The notes beneath the pieces are model-generated. The model saw only the letters and a list, made by a program, of their open reading frames with translations. It was not told where the DNA came from and searched no databases. Source: Lepidurus packardi (lineage: Eukaryota > Arthropoda > Branchiopoda > Notostraca > Triopsidae). From it: a stretch of DNA of 64,000 bases. The position numbers were made by a program, and so were the translations under genes. Of the stretch, positions 23,558 through 37,015 are shown piece after piece. Within the stretch, counting starts at the first letter, position 1; each line of letters starts with the position of its first letter. The stretch is from the NCBI GenBank assembly GCA_023053545.1, contig JAKZAN010000160.1, positions 1 through 64,000 on the forward strand, in the 5' to 3' direction.

Positions 23558-24538
23558 TCAAATCAGCTTGTATTTTCTATGCCCCAAAGAAGTCGAAGAT
23601 ATTTTCTTCAGCATCGGCCGAATCATGCCCAGCTCCTCATACGCACTCTTCTCTTCTAATGCCTACTCCCCGCCTAAGTGCCTGTTGTTCTCCTTTTCGA
23701 ACTGCTTCAGACTGAATGTTAACTCGAAATCTTCTTTCTTCTATACCAGCTTCCCAGGGCGCTGCGGAGTATTTGATCGGCTGTTCGGCACTCTCCTCAG
23801 TTTGCGAGAACCTGTTTCGCTGGCCTAGCTTGAGGGATGCTTCTTCCTATGATTGTTCTAGTTCTGTTCAGAGTTGATGTTTTGATCGGGCTGGAAGCAG
23901 ATGCGTTTATCCATCTGATTGGCAAGATCCGGCGAAAATGGAAAAAGCGCGTCTGCCGAACACCTTTTCTTAAGCCAACGACCTCGACTGCTGCGCAAAC
24001 TCAGTTCCTTCTATTTTCCGAGCGAAGAGGACTCAGAGTCAGCAGTGTACCTTCGAGATTGACGCTGTTTTTCCAAGCCCCGATTTTGATTATCCACGCT
24101 CCTATTTATTTAGTCGATCTGGAGTCTCAACCCGAGTGCATTATTCTCAGTTGTAGTAACTGCAGTTTCAGCTATGCTAGGTTTTTTGGGAACCTCATCC
24201 TCCTCTAACTGGGATGTTGGGCGTCGTGGAAGAGATGAAGTATAGTTGTGAAGCTATCGAGGAAGAGTCGTGGGGTGGGGATGGAAGAAATCAGGGGGGA
24301 AGTTGGCATGTTTCTTCCTAATCTTGAGGATAGCGATGGAAGGGGGCGGCAGAGGAGCGGGATGGGGAGAGTTATTCCTGATTTTAGAGGGGTGACTAAT
24401 TAGAGGCAAGAATGCTGGGGCGCAGCTGTGTGCCCGGTGGGGTACGAAGGTTTTAAGAGAAGAGCGAAAGGGCTAGAGAGTAGGGTGATTGTGTGATTGT
24501 GCTGGAGTTTGGGTTTGTTATGGGTGCTTGGGGAGCAT
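23558..24538 (-). CDS. Proline-rich basic protein, uncharacterised
   Basis: A single open frame of 326 residues, ATG to TGA, on the minus strand. Residues 1-110 are rich in P, H, S and Q. The middle is polar, and the C-terminal third is charged and helical (KKEDFELTFSLKQFEKENN, EEKSAYEELGMIRPMLKKI). The opposite strand is also partly open, which makes the choice of strand the main risk; the charged C terminus favours minus. No known domain. Confidence 0.5.
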
Positions 24539-25150
24539 GGACTTGTTGTGAGGTGGCTGTTTCTCTTTGGTTATTTGATTGGTATCTAATAATGGATTCT
24601 TGGTACTTCGAGAGTGATTTCTTTATGAGCTATATTGGATTTGGAATAATAGAAGATGGATATTGTGCAGGGTTCCATCGGCCAGAAGGAATCAATAATC
24701 TCGCTTCATTTTCACATTCATTTTAAATGTTGCACTTCGATCACACTCTAAACTAAGCATCATAAATCCACATCAAAACAACTATATCATTCATTAATTC
24801 AATTCCAGCGCCACTCCTCCAAAGATCATCAGACCAATCATGCAATGCGTCTCCTAGCATCGTGGGAGGTCAGAAGAAACACCAACCCACGCATCTAGAT
24901 CAACAGGGACACAGAAAACATCGAGGTCCTCCTTTTGGGTTATGAAGCCCCTAGCATTGGCACCGATATGAGGCTGGGTTTTAGGACTTATCGACGCCTA
25001 GGCCACCACGGACCATTAGTGAACAGATAAAATTATACAAGTTTAAGAAATCTTTGTCCATTTCCCCCTATGTAATGTTTTTATAACTACCCTAAAATCA
25101 ACTACTCCGGTACCCTAAGACTGAGCCAGAAAAGGGACTGCCTTGCTAAA
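24539..25150. other. Gap upstream of small coiled-coil gene
   Basis: The plus-strand frame that runs into the ATG at 25151 is open from about 24655, with an in-frame ATG at 24845. The following gene may therefore be ~100 residues longer at its N terminus. Nothing else is recognised. Confidence 0.3.
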
Positions 25151-25611
25151 ATGTCCAGCAAATTGGTATTCTGCCAGACTTATACTCACATCCCTTCCAT
25201 AGATTGAATCCAAGACACTCGGAGAGCAGTCGGGCAACGCCAAAGCACATCTAGAATCTACTGAAGTAACTTACTTGCACATAGACGATCTTAATCATCC
25301 AGGCACAATTCAAACTCGTAGAAAAAGAACACGAAACCTTCCATAGCGAGGTCCAACAACTCTACAGCTCGCTCATGGTCCTAAAATAAAAAATCAAGAA
25401 TAACCCCAACGAAATCAGGAAATTCATTTCTGAAAAGCTCAGTCGGCTCGAAGACGACACCATCATGTCTGAGGAGGCACAGAAACAGGAAAATAGGGTC
25501 GTACAGGAAACCATGACCGAAATCAAAAGAGAAAACCGTTAGACCCAAGAGCTGATCGTCAAGACTATTAATAAACTCAAGGAACTCGATACCAAAGTCG
25601 GTCAATACTGA
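25151..25611 (+). CDS. Small coiled-coil protein
   Basis: A 128-residue protein from three exons (introns 25166-25202 and 25266-25302, both 37 bp; exons total 387 nt, TGA stop). Nearly the whole product is a charged coiled coil (NEIRKFISEKLSRLEDD, ETMTEIKRENRQTQELI). The first exon is only 15 nt. A longer form from an ATG at 24845 is in frame and possible. It ends 53 bp from the convergent TMEM63 gene. No family assigned. Confidence 0.6.
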
Positions 25612-25664
25612 TCCTCAATCACCTGTATATGTGTCAGAGAAAATACCCATAAACTGATATAGAT

Positions 25665-28367
25665 TCAGGCAAGCTTAGTAAACATCAGGTTTGAGGATTC
25701 CCTTACTCTTTTTAGGGTGCTCGAGATGCCGGTGGGCTGCATGCCGATGAAACCTTCGAACATGTCATTGTTGATCCTATCCTAGTTTTTGGCTGGCTCT
25801 TCCTTTTTGGAGAACTCTTCCACATATGTTTTATTCCTCTCCTGCAAGTAGAACTGGATACGGTCCCATATTTTGGAGTACTTGCTATTCTTTGAGAGAT
25901 TATAAGATGTCACTGGGGTGCTAAAACCTTGTTTTTTCTACTTCCACAATCTGAGTCTCTATTCGAATGTTAGCTTCTCGTCCGTATCGCAGACTCTACG
26001 GAAACAGCTGCAAGTCCTTTTCAGCCACAGGTACAGCTCATAAATGAACAGATCCACCAAGATATACAGTAACACCAGTGCTAGTAGTATAGTCAGGTAT
26101 GGAACCATAAATGTGCGCGAAATGATACTGTCTGGCGTAGTCGAGCTAAAAAAGCTAAACAGGCTTAAAGAAGCAAAGAGTGAAGTATCGGTGAATATGG
26201 AGGGAACAGTATAGGACCATGTTGCAAAACCCAGGTGGACGAGCAGCATCACAGGAAGCACCTTGATGATTTTAGAGTTCAAGCTATGGTGTGCTGAGGT
26301 GCCGACGAGGGAGTATTTGGCGATCAGCATTCGATGGCACCAGTAGTTGATGAAAAAAAACACGATTCCCAGCAAGATGTAAAGAGGACTTTGGGCCGAG
26401 TACGTCACGATTACGAACATATACACTATCAACAAAGAAGTATGGCACTCCAAGTCGAACTCATAATCACAGAGACGCCTCACAAGCTCATTCTGGAGCA
26501 AGCTGCTCGCCTTCTTCTCTAGATACCATCTTTTGAAAAAAGTAATTATCGCTGTAGACACCAACACTACTATAGGATTCGTTATCCCAATCATCAGATA
26601 GTTCAAGTAGTAAGGACTCACATAAATGTACCACCCTCTTTCGAAGTCCGTATAGCTTATGCTGCTTTTCTCCGAAGTGCTCAAGAAGTACGCTAGAATA
26701 GAGGCAGGTTTGAAGTCTTGGATCTGTAAGGATATGATAAGAGGTGTTAGCAAGGAGTTGAAGAGATTTGTGGTGAGTGTCAGCCAAAAAACCCAGCTTT
26801 TTGTGGTGGATCTACGCTCAAAACGCATGAAATAGACTAGAGAACTAACGAGTCCTGTTAGTATCATATTAGAAATCGAAGACACCATTGCTCCAGATGC
26901 TGTCAGTATAGTACTGAGGAGCAGATCTCGAGTGTATGAAGACTTGTTTATACAAATGTCGCTAAAGCTGGGGAAATTCTCAGAGCAGTAGCAATAGAGG
27001 AGAGTAGAGTCTGAAAGGTTGCCCAGGACAGTCTACTCCTGAATGGGCGCCATATACGAACTGCAATTGATAGAAGAGGCCACGAAAAGAATAGAACAGC
27101 AAGAAATCCCAAAGGTAAAGAGTAAGGTGGCGAGAGGAATAGCGAGTATTCCCCCGATAATGCGCATGAGACGGTTGGGGTTTGTGATTTCTGCATTTTC
27201 CCAGCAGATGTCGTCGGGGTTGGCCACATTGAAGTTCCTGATCATTAATGGGTGGGACTGACGATAACGCTATCGTGAGGGTATTTAGCGGCGAGTCAAG
27301 AATCTGAGTAGGTGGTTGATGACACCTTCGGTGTGAAAATTGGGAATATAGCTGTTCAGAAATCTCTATTTGAATTCGATCTTCTGAAAGTGAACAATCG
27401 AAAAAAGGCCCTTAAGAGGGTAGAGCTTCTGGTCCTATGATAGTTCTCTTTCGAGTGCTGATTTTTTATCTAGAAGATGGGATAATTGTTCTTTATAGTT
27501 AGAAGGTTGTGCCAGTTCTAATGTCTTAATCTGTTGCTCCAAGGTTTCAATTTAAATAAAATGCCCGAACTTGCCTTGGTAGTTGTAAATGGGTACTATC
27601 TCATATATCTGTTCCTCCTTGAACATCTTCTTCAATTCGCCCATGTCCATATCCAAATCGTCTTGCTGATTCAGTTCTGGAAATCCATCAACATACACTG
27701 TATAGAGTCTGGGTTCGGGATATCCATCATTATACTCAGCCAGTATCCCGCTGGAATGCTTGACCCAGTAAAAAGTGAAGCCCACCATCATCACCATACA
27801 CAAGGCGTCAAGAGAACTCGAACAAACGAAGTGGAGCAAAGTGGGGTTACTCAAGTTACCCACCGAGAATTTCTGGAGATAAGACATGAAATTTTTAGAG
27901 GAGTACCCTGTAGCATCAAAGCCTTCATAGAGAAAATAGTGGATACACATACGCGCCAAGGATGGAAGGCTGAGCAATAACATTAGATACATGTTATTTC
28001 GCAGGAATTCGAGGTAGAGGTAGGCCGATAGATTGAATTATTTGTAGTCCGAAACGGGTGAGCATAGTGTAATTTCAGAGAACTACTCGTTAGCAAGCCT
28101 TCGGAATGACCGCCGGTAGAACTCTTTCAAAGCTTTATCGAAGTCTCCAGCTTCATTTAGATCTGCTTTAAGCCGTCTAAGCTCCTCTTATTCGGTACGC
28201 GTGCTGGGAAATTGAGGATTGAGACGCTGGCCTTCAGTAGGTTAAAAACGTCGGGGTGAGTTTGGAAGCAAGTTTGGATGTGGGAGGTGGCCTTAGCTGG
28301 GCTTGATTGCGATATCAATTTCACTGATGGCATCGTCAGACTCGGGAACGTTTTATAATCTGAGCAT
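25665..28367 (-). CDS. OSCA/CSC1/TMEM63-family mechanosensitive cation channel
   Basis: A single exon of 900 residues, TGA stop, with TAA/TAG as Gln throughout. After a charged N terminus there are two hydrophobic segments. A cytosolic domain follows with an RNA-recognition-like fold start, YTVYVDGFPEL. Next comes the family hallmark linking this domain to the pore: NVANPDDICWENAEI. The pore half has about eight membrane spans, including FFFINYWCHRMLIAKYS, similar to OSCA TM6-TM8. The C terminus is short and charged. Family members are osmotically or mechanically gated, Ca2+-permeable channels or lipid scramblases of plasma and endolysosomal membranes. Length fits the family (700-900). Confidence 0.88.
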
Positions 28368-28651
28368 GGGAATTAAGAGTTTGAAGTAATTTAAAATCGT
28401 TATTTACAAAGGCAAACAGATGAGAGTTAGTGCAAGTAAAAGGGGAGGTCGTTGCTCTAATAAGGACTGAGACAAGAAGAGCTGGCATTTGAACTAACTA
28501 ACAAATCTTGCATATTAATCATAGAATTTGCCTTCTTTCTATAACCATTCTTCTAATCCAAACTCCGAATGCTCTGGTTATATAATAGTAGAAGCTCGAG
28601 TTTTCCACCCGAACTGCCGTAGTACAAATCAATAACGGCATCACTCCTCAC

Positions 28652-31600
28652 TCATTCTAGGGACAGTAACCCACCAAGCAGCGATGTCACAGTCATTATC
28701 GCCTCCACGGGACTCTCGAAGAGCGCAAGGCTGTTCACGGATGAAGAGATATTGCTCGGCACACATTTTTTTAGGTGCTTTTTGATCAAACTAGTGAGTT
28801 CGGCCTATGAATCGTGGAACCTTGCGACGAGAAGTGCAGGTATGACGATCTTCATCTCTTTGAGATCAGGGACAATGGACAGATACTCTAAGAGATTAAA
28901 AGTTAGTAAAAGATGATAAAATGACTCTTACTCAAATATTTATGGGAAGCGAACTCGTCGAGGCTGTAATTGTTGCTCTTGTAGTAAGAGATGTCCAGAC
29001 ACAATTATTCGATTATGAGCTCTTCAATCTGAAGTCTTTTGCTTTTCTTGGAGTTCTTCTTGGGTCCGACTGAGCTCGTTTCTGATCTCCGATATAGGAT
29101 TTATTGTACAGCCAGATCATAGACTGTCTGCTTCCTGGCATCTTCGTTCTGGCTTGTGGCTATCCACTTTCGTAGTATCGCGTCCTTCTGTTCTGCGAAG
29201 GCATTCTATTTTCCCTGAAGTAATCTGACTCTTTTGAGAGTACTGCCTAAGTGGTAGAGGAGGTCCTCATGAACATGAAACTGAAATGAGGCGACGCGCA
29301 CCCTACAGGTCGAAGTAATGTTCTGTTTCTGGTTCCTCACGAGAGAGAACTGCAAAAACCTGTCTTCGGAATGGGTTTTCCTAAGCACAGTGAAGTTCCC
29401 GAACTGTTTACTCACGTTGTCGATTTCAAAGGTGAGAGTTTAAGTAGAGTTCTACTTCACCTGGATGAGTGATATGTTATGCATCTTCATGCTCAGGTGA
29501 GAAACACGCTCTCTGATACCGCCCCATCGCACATTTATCAACAGTTTCTACAACTCTATTTTTAACTGTTTTCTATCAACTTCACCCACCTAGCATTATT
29601 ACTCTGGGTCCACTGTCACCAAGATCCGGCACTATGCCTATTTGTACTTGATGAGCAGACGTTCTCGGTAGTTCCCTTATCTAATCGTAACATGCTGTTA
29701 GTTGTGGTTGCTGGGCTCTTCCAGCTCAACCATAACCTTCTGGCTAAACTCGATATCCTTGTTATTCATGTAGAACTCCAGGATAAAGTTGTCTTTAAAG
29801 TGGCACGACCAGGCCGAAAAGGGTTTCTCTGTATTGGAAGGGACAACAAAGCAGTGTTTTTGATGGGGCTGGTCCGAATGCAGTTGCTGAACCAGAACGG
29901 TTAGATTCTTAGTATTATTTCTCAAGAGATAGCGGTAATTGGCTGGCGTCTCCTCTGAAACGTGAATATAGTGCTTCCTTTCATGGATGTGGAGTTGTGC
30001 CTTCAATAAGACAGCGTGACTCTCATGAGCTAGGAAGTAAAAGTAAAAACTGAGTTTCCTCGAAAAATCCAGTAATTTCATTACCAACTGCCTTGTTTAT
30101 TTTTGCTGGAACCCCATTTTCAGACCCAGATTTACTTAGCTCTACTGGCCTCGCCTTAAGGAATTATCCAAAGGAATCGCAGCACAACTTTTCTATCCAA
30201 TCTCGACTACCTCTTCGGAATTTGAAACTCCCAAAAATATTGTGTGGTTCGTTGAGTTTACCAAAAGATATCTCTCGTTGACCAACAAGGTCGGCAGTGT
30301 TTGCTTGTCATCGAGATGCACGTTCAATCCCTCCAAAGACACCACGTATCTTCCACACTAGGCTTGAGTATGTGGTTTTAGCTTTGATAAGTCCACAGGG
30401 TTGCCGTCAAGCAGACTTATGATTTAATTTCTGTTAAGAATGTTGAGTTAATCCAGAACAGGCTGATGATAGGTGCCTGAAAGCAGGGATTTCGACAACG
30501 TGGTATTTAGAAAGTGGAGTTGCGGTCTGAGTAGTAGAATGTCTCCTCCTTATTGAGAGGGTTGCTGATGGATATCCAGGAGGAGCAAGGCCTCGTGGTC
30601 AGGGTTGCGAAGCTAGAGTGTGGTTTTGGAGCATTTCTAGAAAAATAAATGAGTAGGACACTTAAAACGGTAGTTTGCGAGACAGAGGGTAGCCTCTTTT
30701 TTACAGGTAAAGAGACTTTCATTGAATTATTTCTGCTCGAAGGGTTAGAGGACGATATTGTATTTCGAGTGAATGAGAGCTATCTGAGTTGCAAAGAGGT
30801 TTCGAAGATTCCACCTAGGCAGGAGCACAAGTGAGGACACCTTCCCACAAACTCTGAACTCAGAAACACAGCACTTCTTGATTTCCCTGTTCGACTTCCA
30901 TCTCACAACCCATTCTTCCCGCGACTATTTCTCGACCAGCTGCAAGCACGAACTCTCGCCCAGCTCTAAGCCAGCCCAACCACCAGCAGTCAAGGTTCGA
31001 CGAAGGCCATTGTCTACGCAGTATTCAAACTCATGGCTGGTTTTGTTTTCTAATCTAAACTTATTTTTGAGGATGATCTGAAGTCGATTACTTGGTTAGA
31101 CCGAGAACCCGAGGTATACTCCGTTGTGGATTTTCAAAGGATCCCCGATCCCGCAATTGACGTCCTTGATGTCCAGGATAGCTTCGATATTAACTTCAGG
31201 CAGAGACACGGACAGCATGATCTTCTGATCGTACATTTTGCAGAATTAGAAGTCGGGGATAAAGAGACTTTCCATGCTCTCAGGGCTAAGGATCAAACTT
31301 CTATGAAAACCCCCAACATTTCTAAACTGAAGCTTCAACAGGTAGTTCGTCTGGTTGACCAGATTCAGGTTAGGGATTTAGGACTTGCATTGCTGGACTT
31401 GTTGATTATTGTTTTTTATTTTTGCTAAGAAACCTGCCAACTCAATCGCGATATTCGGGTGAAGCAGGAATGCATTTATGTCCACCATATTTTCTGAAAC
31501 TCTCAGGTACTGATCGTTTGAATCCACACTTTTTGCTTTCACCATTAGATTTCGTAGCGTCAGTATTTCCTTGAACTCCAAGCTTTCCTCCAAATTTGAC

Positions 31601-34600
31601 CTAGCTGCCCTCCTATTGAGGATCCTTAGCTCAGCACTCAGACTCACATCAATAACTCCTGCCTGCATCGCCACACCCAAACACTTAATTTCGAATGATG
31701 TCCTTATAATGGGTGTGATGGCAATACCATCAGAGCTTTTGTCGAATAGTATCACCCCAACACCTTAGTCTGTTGCAACCGTAATTTCCCGACGTTCGTC
31801 GTACTTGCGTTTCACAAAGATCACAGTATTGGGGTCGAAGAAACTCTTTTTGATTTTAGCCTTTTTGAGTCTTAACTGGAAGATGCTCTTGAGGGGGTGC
31901 ACCATTTCTGGGCATACTACTCCCTCTAGACTTTGGATGAGCAGATCTTCTTTCTTTATTTTTTTGTTGAGAGCCCTTATCGAAAATTATGATCTTCCGA
32001 ATATAAGATTAGGAAGCTACGCGAACTTGATGTGATCAAGCCAAATCCTCAGATCTTCGCAATTTACTCGGATGTCTTTTTCTGTCAAGTCTTCAGGTCT
32101 GTACCCAGGACCCATAAAACCTGTTTCTTCTTAAGTTAGACCCTGTCCCTGATTTTTGTTGTAACTCACGAAAACAACTCCCTCCACCCGCATTTAGTGT
32201 ATCCCAGCTAAGATTCTGCCTTCTCCATTTCGGAAAATTACCTTGATGCTCTGGAAGGATTTCTTGGAAGCTTTCTTAGTCGGATTAACGAGTTCAACCT
32301 CTGAGGTATCAAACTATAGATAGTCGATTAGACTGTTGAGCTGAGTCATATCGATGAACACGCGGTAACCTTCAATACTCACCTGTCCGCTGAGATCTCC
32401 TGAATTGCTCTCGAGCTATATTAAAAACTTGGTTTTGGCTACACTATCCCCTTCATTCTTTATTTTCTAAATGACGGCCTAAGTTCCCTCTGAGAAGACT
32501 TACCTTTCGTAATAGACCGAGATCTCCTCCCCTTCCACCATGAATTTAGTCAACGATCTCAGCTACGAAACCTCTATCTGCAATCTTTGGGCGTTGATAT
32601 AGCAAAAGGGTATGAACCTGTATTCGACATACTAGCTTGTAAATACCTTAAGACCAGAGGGAAGGCTTATGCTGTACAGTCGGAGTGCTGGGAGGAGTGA
32701 AAAAATTACAGAAAATTAGTATGAACAATTTTAGTGTACTTGGATACGGATTAGGAGGCTCGAACACGTCAGCCAAGCCATCTTTTAGCTTGATGTTTCT
32801 ATAGTAGATGCGGAGCAGAGTCAAGAAAATGCATTTCTGTAGATTGGCACTGATCTTGTGAGGCAGCTCAACTTTGGTAGTGATTGTTCGATCCAGGTCA
32901 TCGATAGAGTCGAGAACTGGGTAGTACTCACGGGGTAGATTGTACCTCGAGTATTGAATACGCAGGTGTAGTTTTTATTGGTTGAACCTGATCCTATCAG
33001 AGTTGAGGGAGTTCACATGGAATACATCGACTCCCAATAGATCAATTAAGATAGACTCATAACTGATCAAGATGTCTCCAAGTTTTGAAGGAATTGAAGA
33101 GAATCTAGGCAAAAACTCTTCCTATAAGTTCCTGGTGACCCTTATTTTATCGATGGTCAGATGTAAGCCTGGATTAGCAGTTGAGTCCTCGAGCAGCAAC
33201 ACTTGACACTGATTAAATGAGATATCTAGAATAGCAGACTTCCTCGTCTTCATGACAGCGTAGATGTACTCGGCCGAGTATTATTGCTTTACTCTGAACT
33301 TTGATGTGACTGACCCCATAATTCTGTTCTGAAGGTAATTGTAAACTCTGTTGAACTTCTAGTGTAGATAGTAGATAACGTAGTCATGGAGCTGCATCCT
33401 CAGACCCGGTACCGAACTGTTGAGATTGTTGAGGAATCCTCCAGTGACACGGACCTCACCTGACTAGTTGATGTCAGGTATTAGTAGAGTGGAGTAAGTC
33501 AGTTCGAATACGCAGCGATCTGAATTCGGTTCCAGAATAGGATGTTCAATGGATGGATCATTATTCTAATAGTGATAAGCCTTCAATTTATCGATTTTAA
33601 CCCGATAGTTCTCTTGGTAGCCATGGGCATTATAGATAAACTATATTTTGCCACATTTGAAGACTCCGACAAGGTGTTACCCATGCACGCAGATCATGTG
33701 CAACCTCTTAATGGTCACCCTCAACTCTAACGATCTCTTTTTTGTCTGGTTACTGTGAGGGACGACAATCGAGCTGTCAGTGCTTGAAGAAGGAGTGCCA
33801 TTCAGAGAGAAGAAGGCAAGAGTCTTCTGAATCAGCTCCAGTTTAAATCCAATATAGAGCTATTTGAGCTTGAACTCGATTTATCTGAGATTGTCAGTAA
33901 ACTAGTCGTAGCTTGCCGATATTTCCAAGAAAATGTCAGGTTCTTTGGACATCTTTTTATGCATATTACATCCAAAGCTTCCTCCTACATCCTCCTGGCT
34001 GCTGCTCAGGAATAGTCTCAGCGATTAGTGCTTAGGATCCATGATTGAGAACTCCTCGACCTTTACAGTGATTATCTTATTCAGGTGCTGGTGGATATGG
34101 AACTTGAACCCTAAGAGGTGGCAGTCGAGAAATTGAGAGTCGTTGTCGACTAAACTGAGTGCGAGTGTGTTGATGTTAAACTACACGACATACTTAGTTT
34201 TTTTGCGAGGGACTGCAGCTTCAGATTGAATGATTTACTTTCGACTAGCCAAAGAGGCTGCCTATTCTTTCTTTTGGAACTGGATCATGGAAGACTCCCT
34301 ACTCTATTGCCGCAACACCTTCTCTAGCTCCCGCCTCCATTTCAGCATCTATGGAGTACTACTGAAGAAAAATTCGATCTTGTTCACAACCTTGGAGTTT
34401 AGCACTTGCGGCAGCTCAGCCTTACCCTGGGTAATCAGCGCAATCCTTACTTCCTCGATAGCAATGAATGTGTAATAACCTTCGCTATCTTCGTTCAGGA
34501 ATAAGTAGAGGTAGTCTCCAGACAACACTACATAGAATGTCATGTTGCTTTGAAATACATGGTACTTAACTGGAAGGACGGCCCGCAAAGTGGATTCTGA

Positions 34601-37015
34601 GAGAATCTGTTGTTTTTTAGTCTTGACGAAGTTTTTAGGAACGTCCCTCGAGAACTCATCCAGAGTGGTCTGGATGCGAGATAACACGAAATTGTTGAGA
34701 CTTAACTTGATCTAATTGATTTCCAGTGATAAGAAGAGTGCTGTTTTGGACTATTTAGCTTCGTGCGATAAAAAATGTTTGAGCAGCTTCAGCTTAACGA
34801 AGGGCGAAAAAGGTCTTAGAACCTCGAACTACGTCCCCTGCTCGAAAAAAGGTGAGGATTTCAGTTTCTTATAGTGAGGTCCGTTGTACTTCAGCCAGGA
34901 ATAGAAGTAGTTGATGGAGCTGAAATACTTGAGTTCGAAGTTCCTGAGCGCGATCTCGTATTTCTCGTAGTAGACATCTTCGGCGTTGCCCCTCTTCTTG
35001 GTATAGTAGGCGATGTCTTCTTCGAAGGGCGTATTGATCTCTAAGTCGCCCAGGCGTACCACCCAACACTCAGATCTTTTGTCATTCGCCTTACCCAAAG
35101 GAATGAGAATCCAGGGGGAGTGGATCTTTGCGGAAATGATATTTCTCTGGAAGCCGTATGCCTTGACAATATTTTAATTATAGGCTTCTCGCTCTGTCTT
35201 CAGGTTCTCCTTCCCTTCGGATTTGGCATGTGCAGAGTTATGCGCATGCGAGGCGGGTACGGCTTCCAGGAAATCCCGATAGATCTCCTTAATCGTAGAA
35301 GGAATGAACTGCATCTCTACCGCTTGCAACTCCAGCGAAGTCTGTGTAAACACATAAGGTTTATCAATGGGGTTCTTCTCAAACCTGAGAAACAACAGTT
35401 TGTCTTTGGCATCAGCCGCCGAGTGCCTACGCAGAACATCCACTTCCGCAGTACCCAATAGTTTCCATGCGCAGTCGTTCATCCATAATTCTATAAAGAA
35501 ATTGGATCGTCGCATCGAGAGCTAGATATTGAGTTACTCCCAACTGATCCGAAAACCGAGTCCTTTGGGTTTCATAATTTAGAACATCCCCTTTTGTACT
35601 TTCACTATTATCTTTAGCCAGACATACGTCACGTCCTCCCGCAAGTCCTGACCTTTAGGCTTCAATTTGGAAGCCACTCCATGCAATCGACTAATGAAAT
35701 CGGGGGTCTATCTCTGTCTAAACTTAAAAAGAGGTGCTTCCCTGTCATACTCGGCCCGTAGTTGTAGGGCCAGGTTTAACCACTCCTTGACCTTGGGTGC
35801 CTAAGTTTCAAGCACCACCTTCTTTAGCTTTGAGTTCTAGAAAATTGACTCAAATGTAATTTTGTTCTTGGTTAGCTCCGTGATAAATTTGGAGCGAATG
35901 ACTCGTTCGTGAGTAGCCCTAAAGACCCACCTCAGAAACGATCGCACATACTTCCTCACATCGCTCATGTCCTCTTTCCTATTTTTTGTTTCCCTGATCA
36001 TTCGCATGATTTACTTCCCACTTTTTATCTTATGATTGTGAGTCTCTATATTCTGCACGTAACTTTTCCACTTGGCTTGGTACGACATGAAGAACTGGAT
36101 CAGATTGGCCAGTTCGCAGTACTGTTGGTAGCTGATCCGACACTCTATCGACTAGAATTTGATGTTGCAGTCAAACTCAGGCTCTTGCAGGCTTTCAGGG
36201 GCGAGGTGCTTGTTGAGGCTACAGAAGATATTGATCAGAAACACATAACGGAGGCTCAGAACTTTGTTGTCATTGCGAAGATCTTCGATATCTTCGAAGA
36301 GATTATGGGAGAGTGCCAGGTTATACATGCAGTTCGTGATTTCGGGGAACTACAGTTAATGGAGCATTTTGGTCTCTGCGCTATTCCAGTAGACCCCGAG
36401 TCTATTGACTTCCAGGACCTGTTTCACATGTTTTTCTCTGGTGTTTTCGCGGTCGAAAAAGTACTTTTTACCCTGCTCATCGCGAGTCTCCACAATGATC
36501 TCGTTGACAGTGACCCCGAAAGAGTATTTGTTGGTAGGACATTCGTATCGCAAGTGAATATGCTTAATTCGTATATCCACGTTGTCCATTATCTTCAGAA
36601 GATACCTTTCGATTCTTCCCACATCTTCTTTGTCTGCCTTCTGTTGCTGCCTCATTTTACTCGAGAACTCTTTCATGATTTCGCGCACCAGATCCTCTTT
36701 GTTCTTCAGGAACGTCTATGCATAAGAGTCTTCTTTGGGGGTTTTGGGTGTGATCAACCCGAAAATGTTGTCGATGGAAATGACGAGGGTAGGCCTTTCC
36801 TGGCGCCAGGGGAAGGACAGGGATAGTTTCTCGACAAAGCTGTATTGGAGCTGGATGGGGAGGTTGAATTAATTGAAGAACTTGGGCTGGAGACCGATAT
36901 TCTCGATGACGAGGCGACCGTCTAGAATCCCGACATGAATATTCTACTTGGAGATGCCATAGAAGATCCTGTCGAAGTACTTGGCTAGTATTCTTTCCAA
37001 GATGCCTTCAATCAT
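28652..37015 (-). CDS. VPS13-like bridge lipid-transfer protein
   Basis: The largest gene in the window: 2755 residues from three exons (introns 32688-32739 and 28888-28931; exons total 8268 nt, TGA stop). The start at 37015 gives the chorein N terminus MIEGILERILAKYFDRIFYG, followed by GILDGRLVIENIGLQPKFF and LSLSFPWRQERPTLVISIDN, matching the opening of VPS13/ATG2-type proteins. Most of the chain is repeating beta strands of the lipid-carrying groove. The last ~75 residues (IPALLVARFHDSQAELTSLI) resemble the VPS13 C-terminal helical region. Such proteins move phospholipids between membranes at contact sites. I checked frame consistency by segments, not every codon, so an extra frame-neutral intron is possible. 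Confidence 0.85.

Noticed and set aside
23330..23880. A long plus-strand frame across the proline-rich gene
   Set aside because: The minus-strand reading has a proper ATG, a TGA stop and a charged helical C terminus. The plus frame is Ser/Phe-rich, like an antisense translation.
35909..36826. A 305-codon open frame on the plus strand
   Set aside because: It lies wholly antisense to the conserved chorein N-terminal part of VPS13 and matches no family; it is a shadow of biased codon use.
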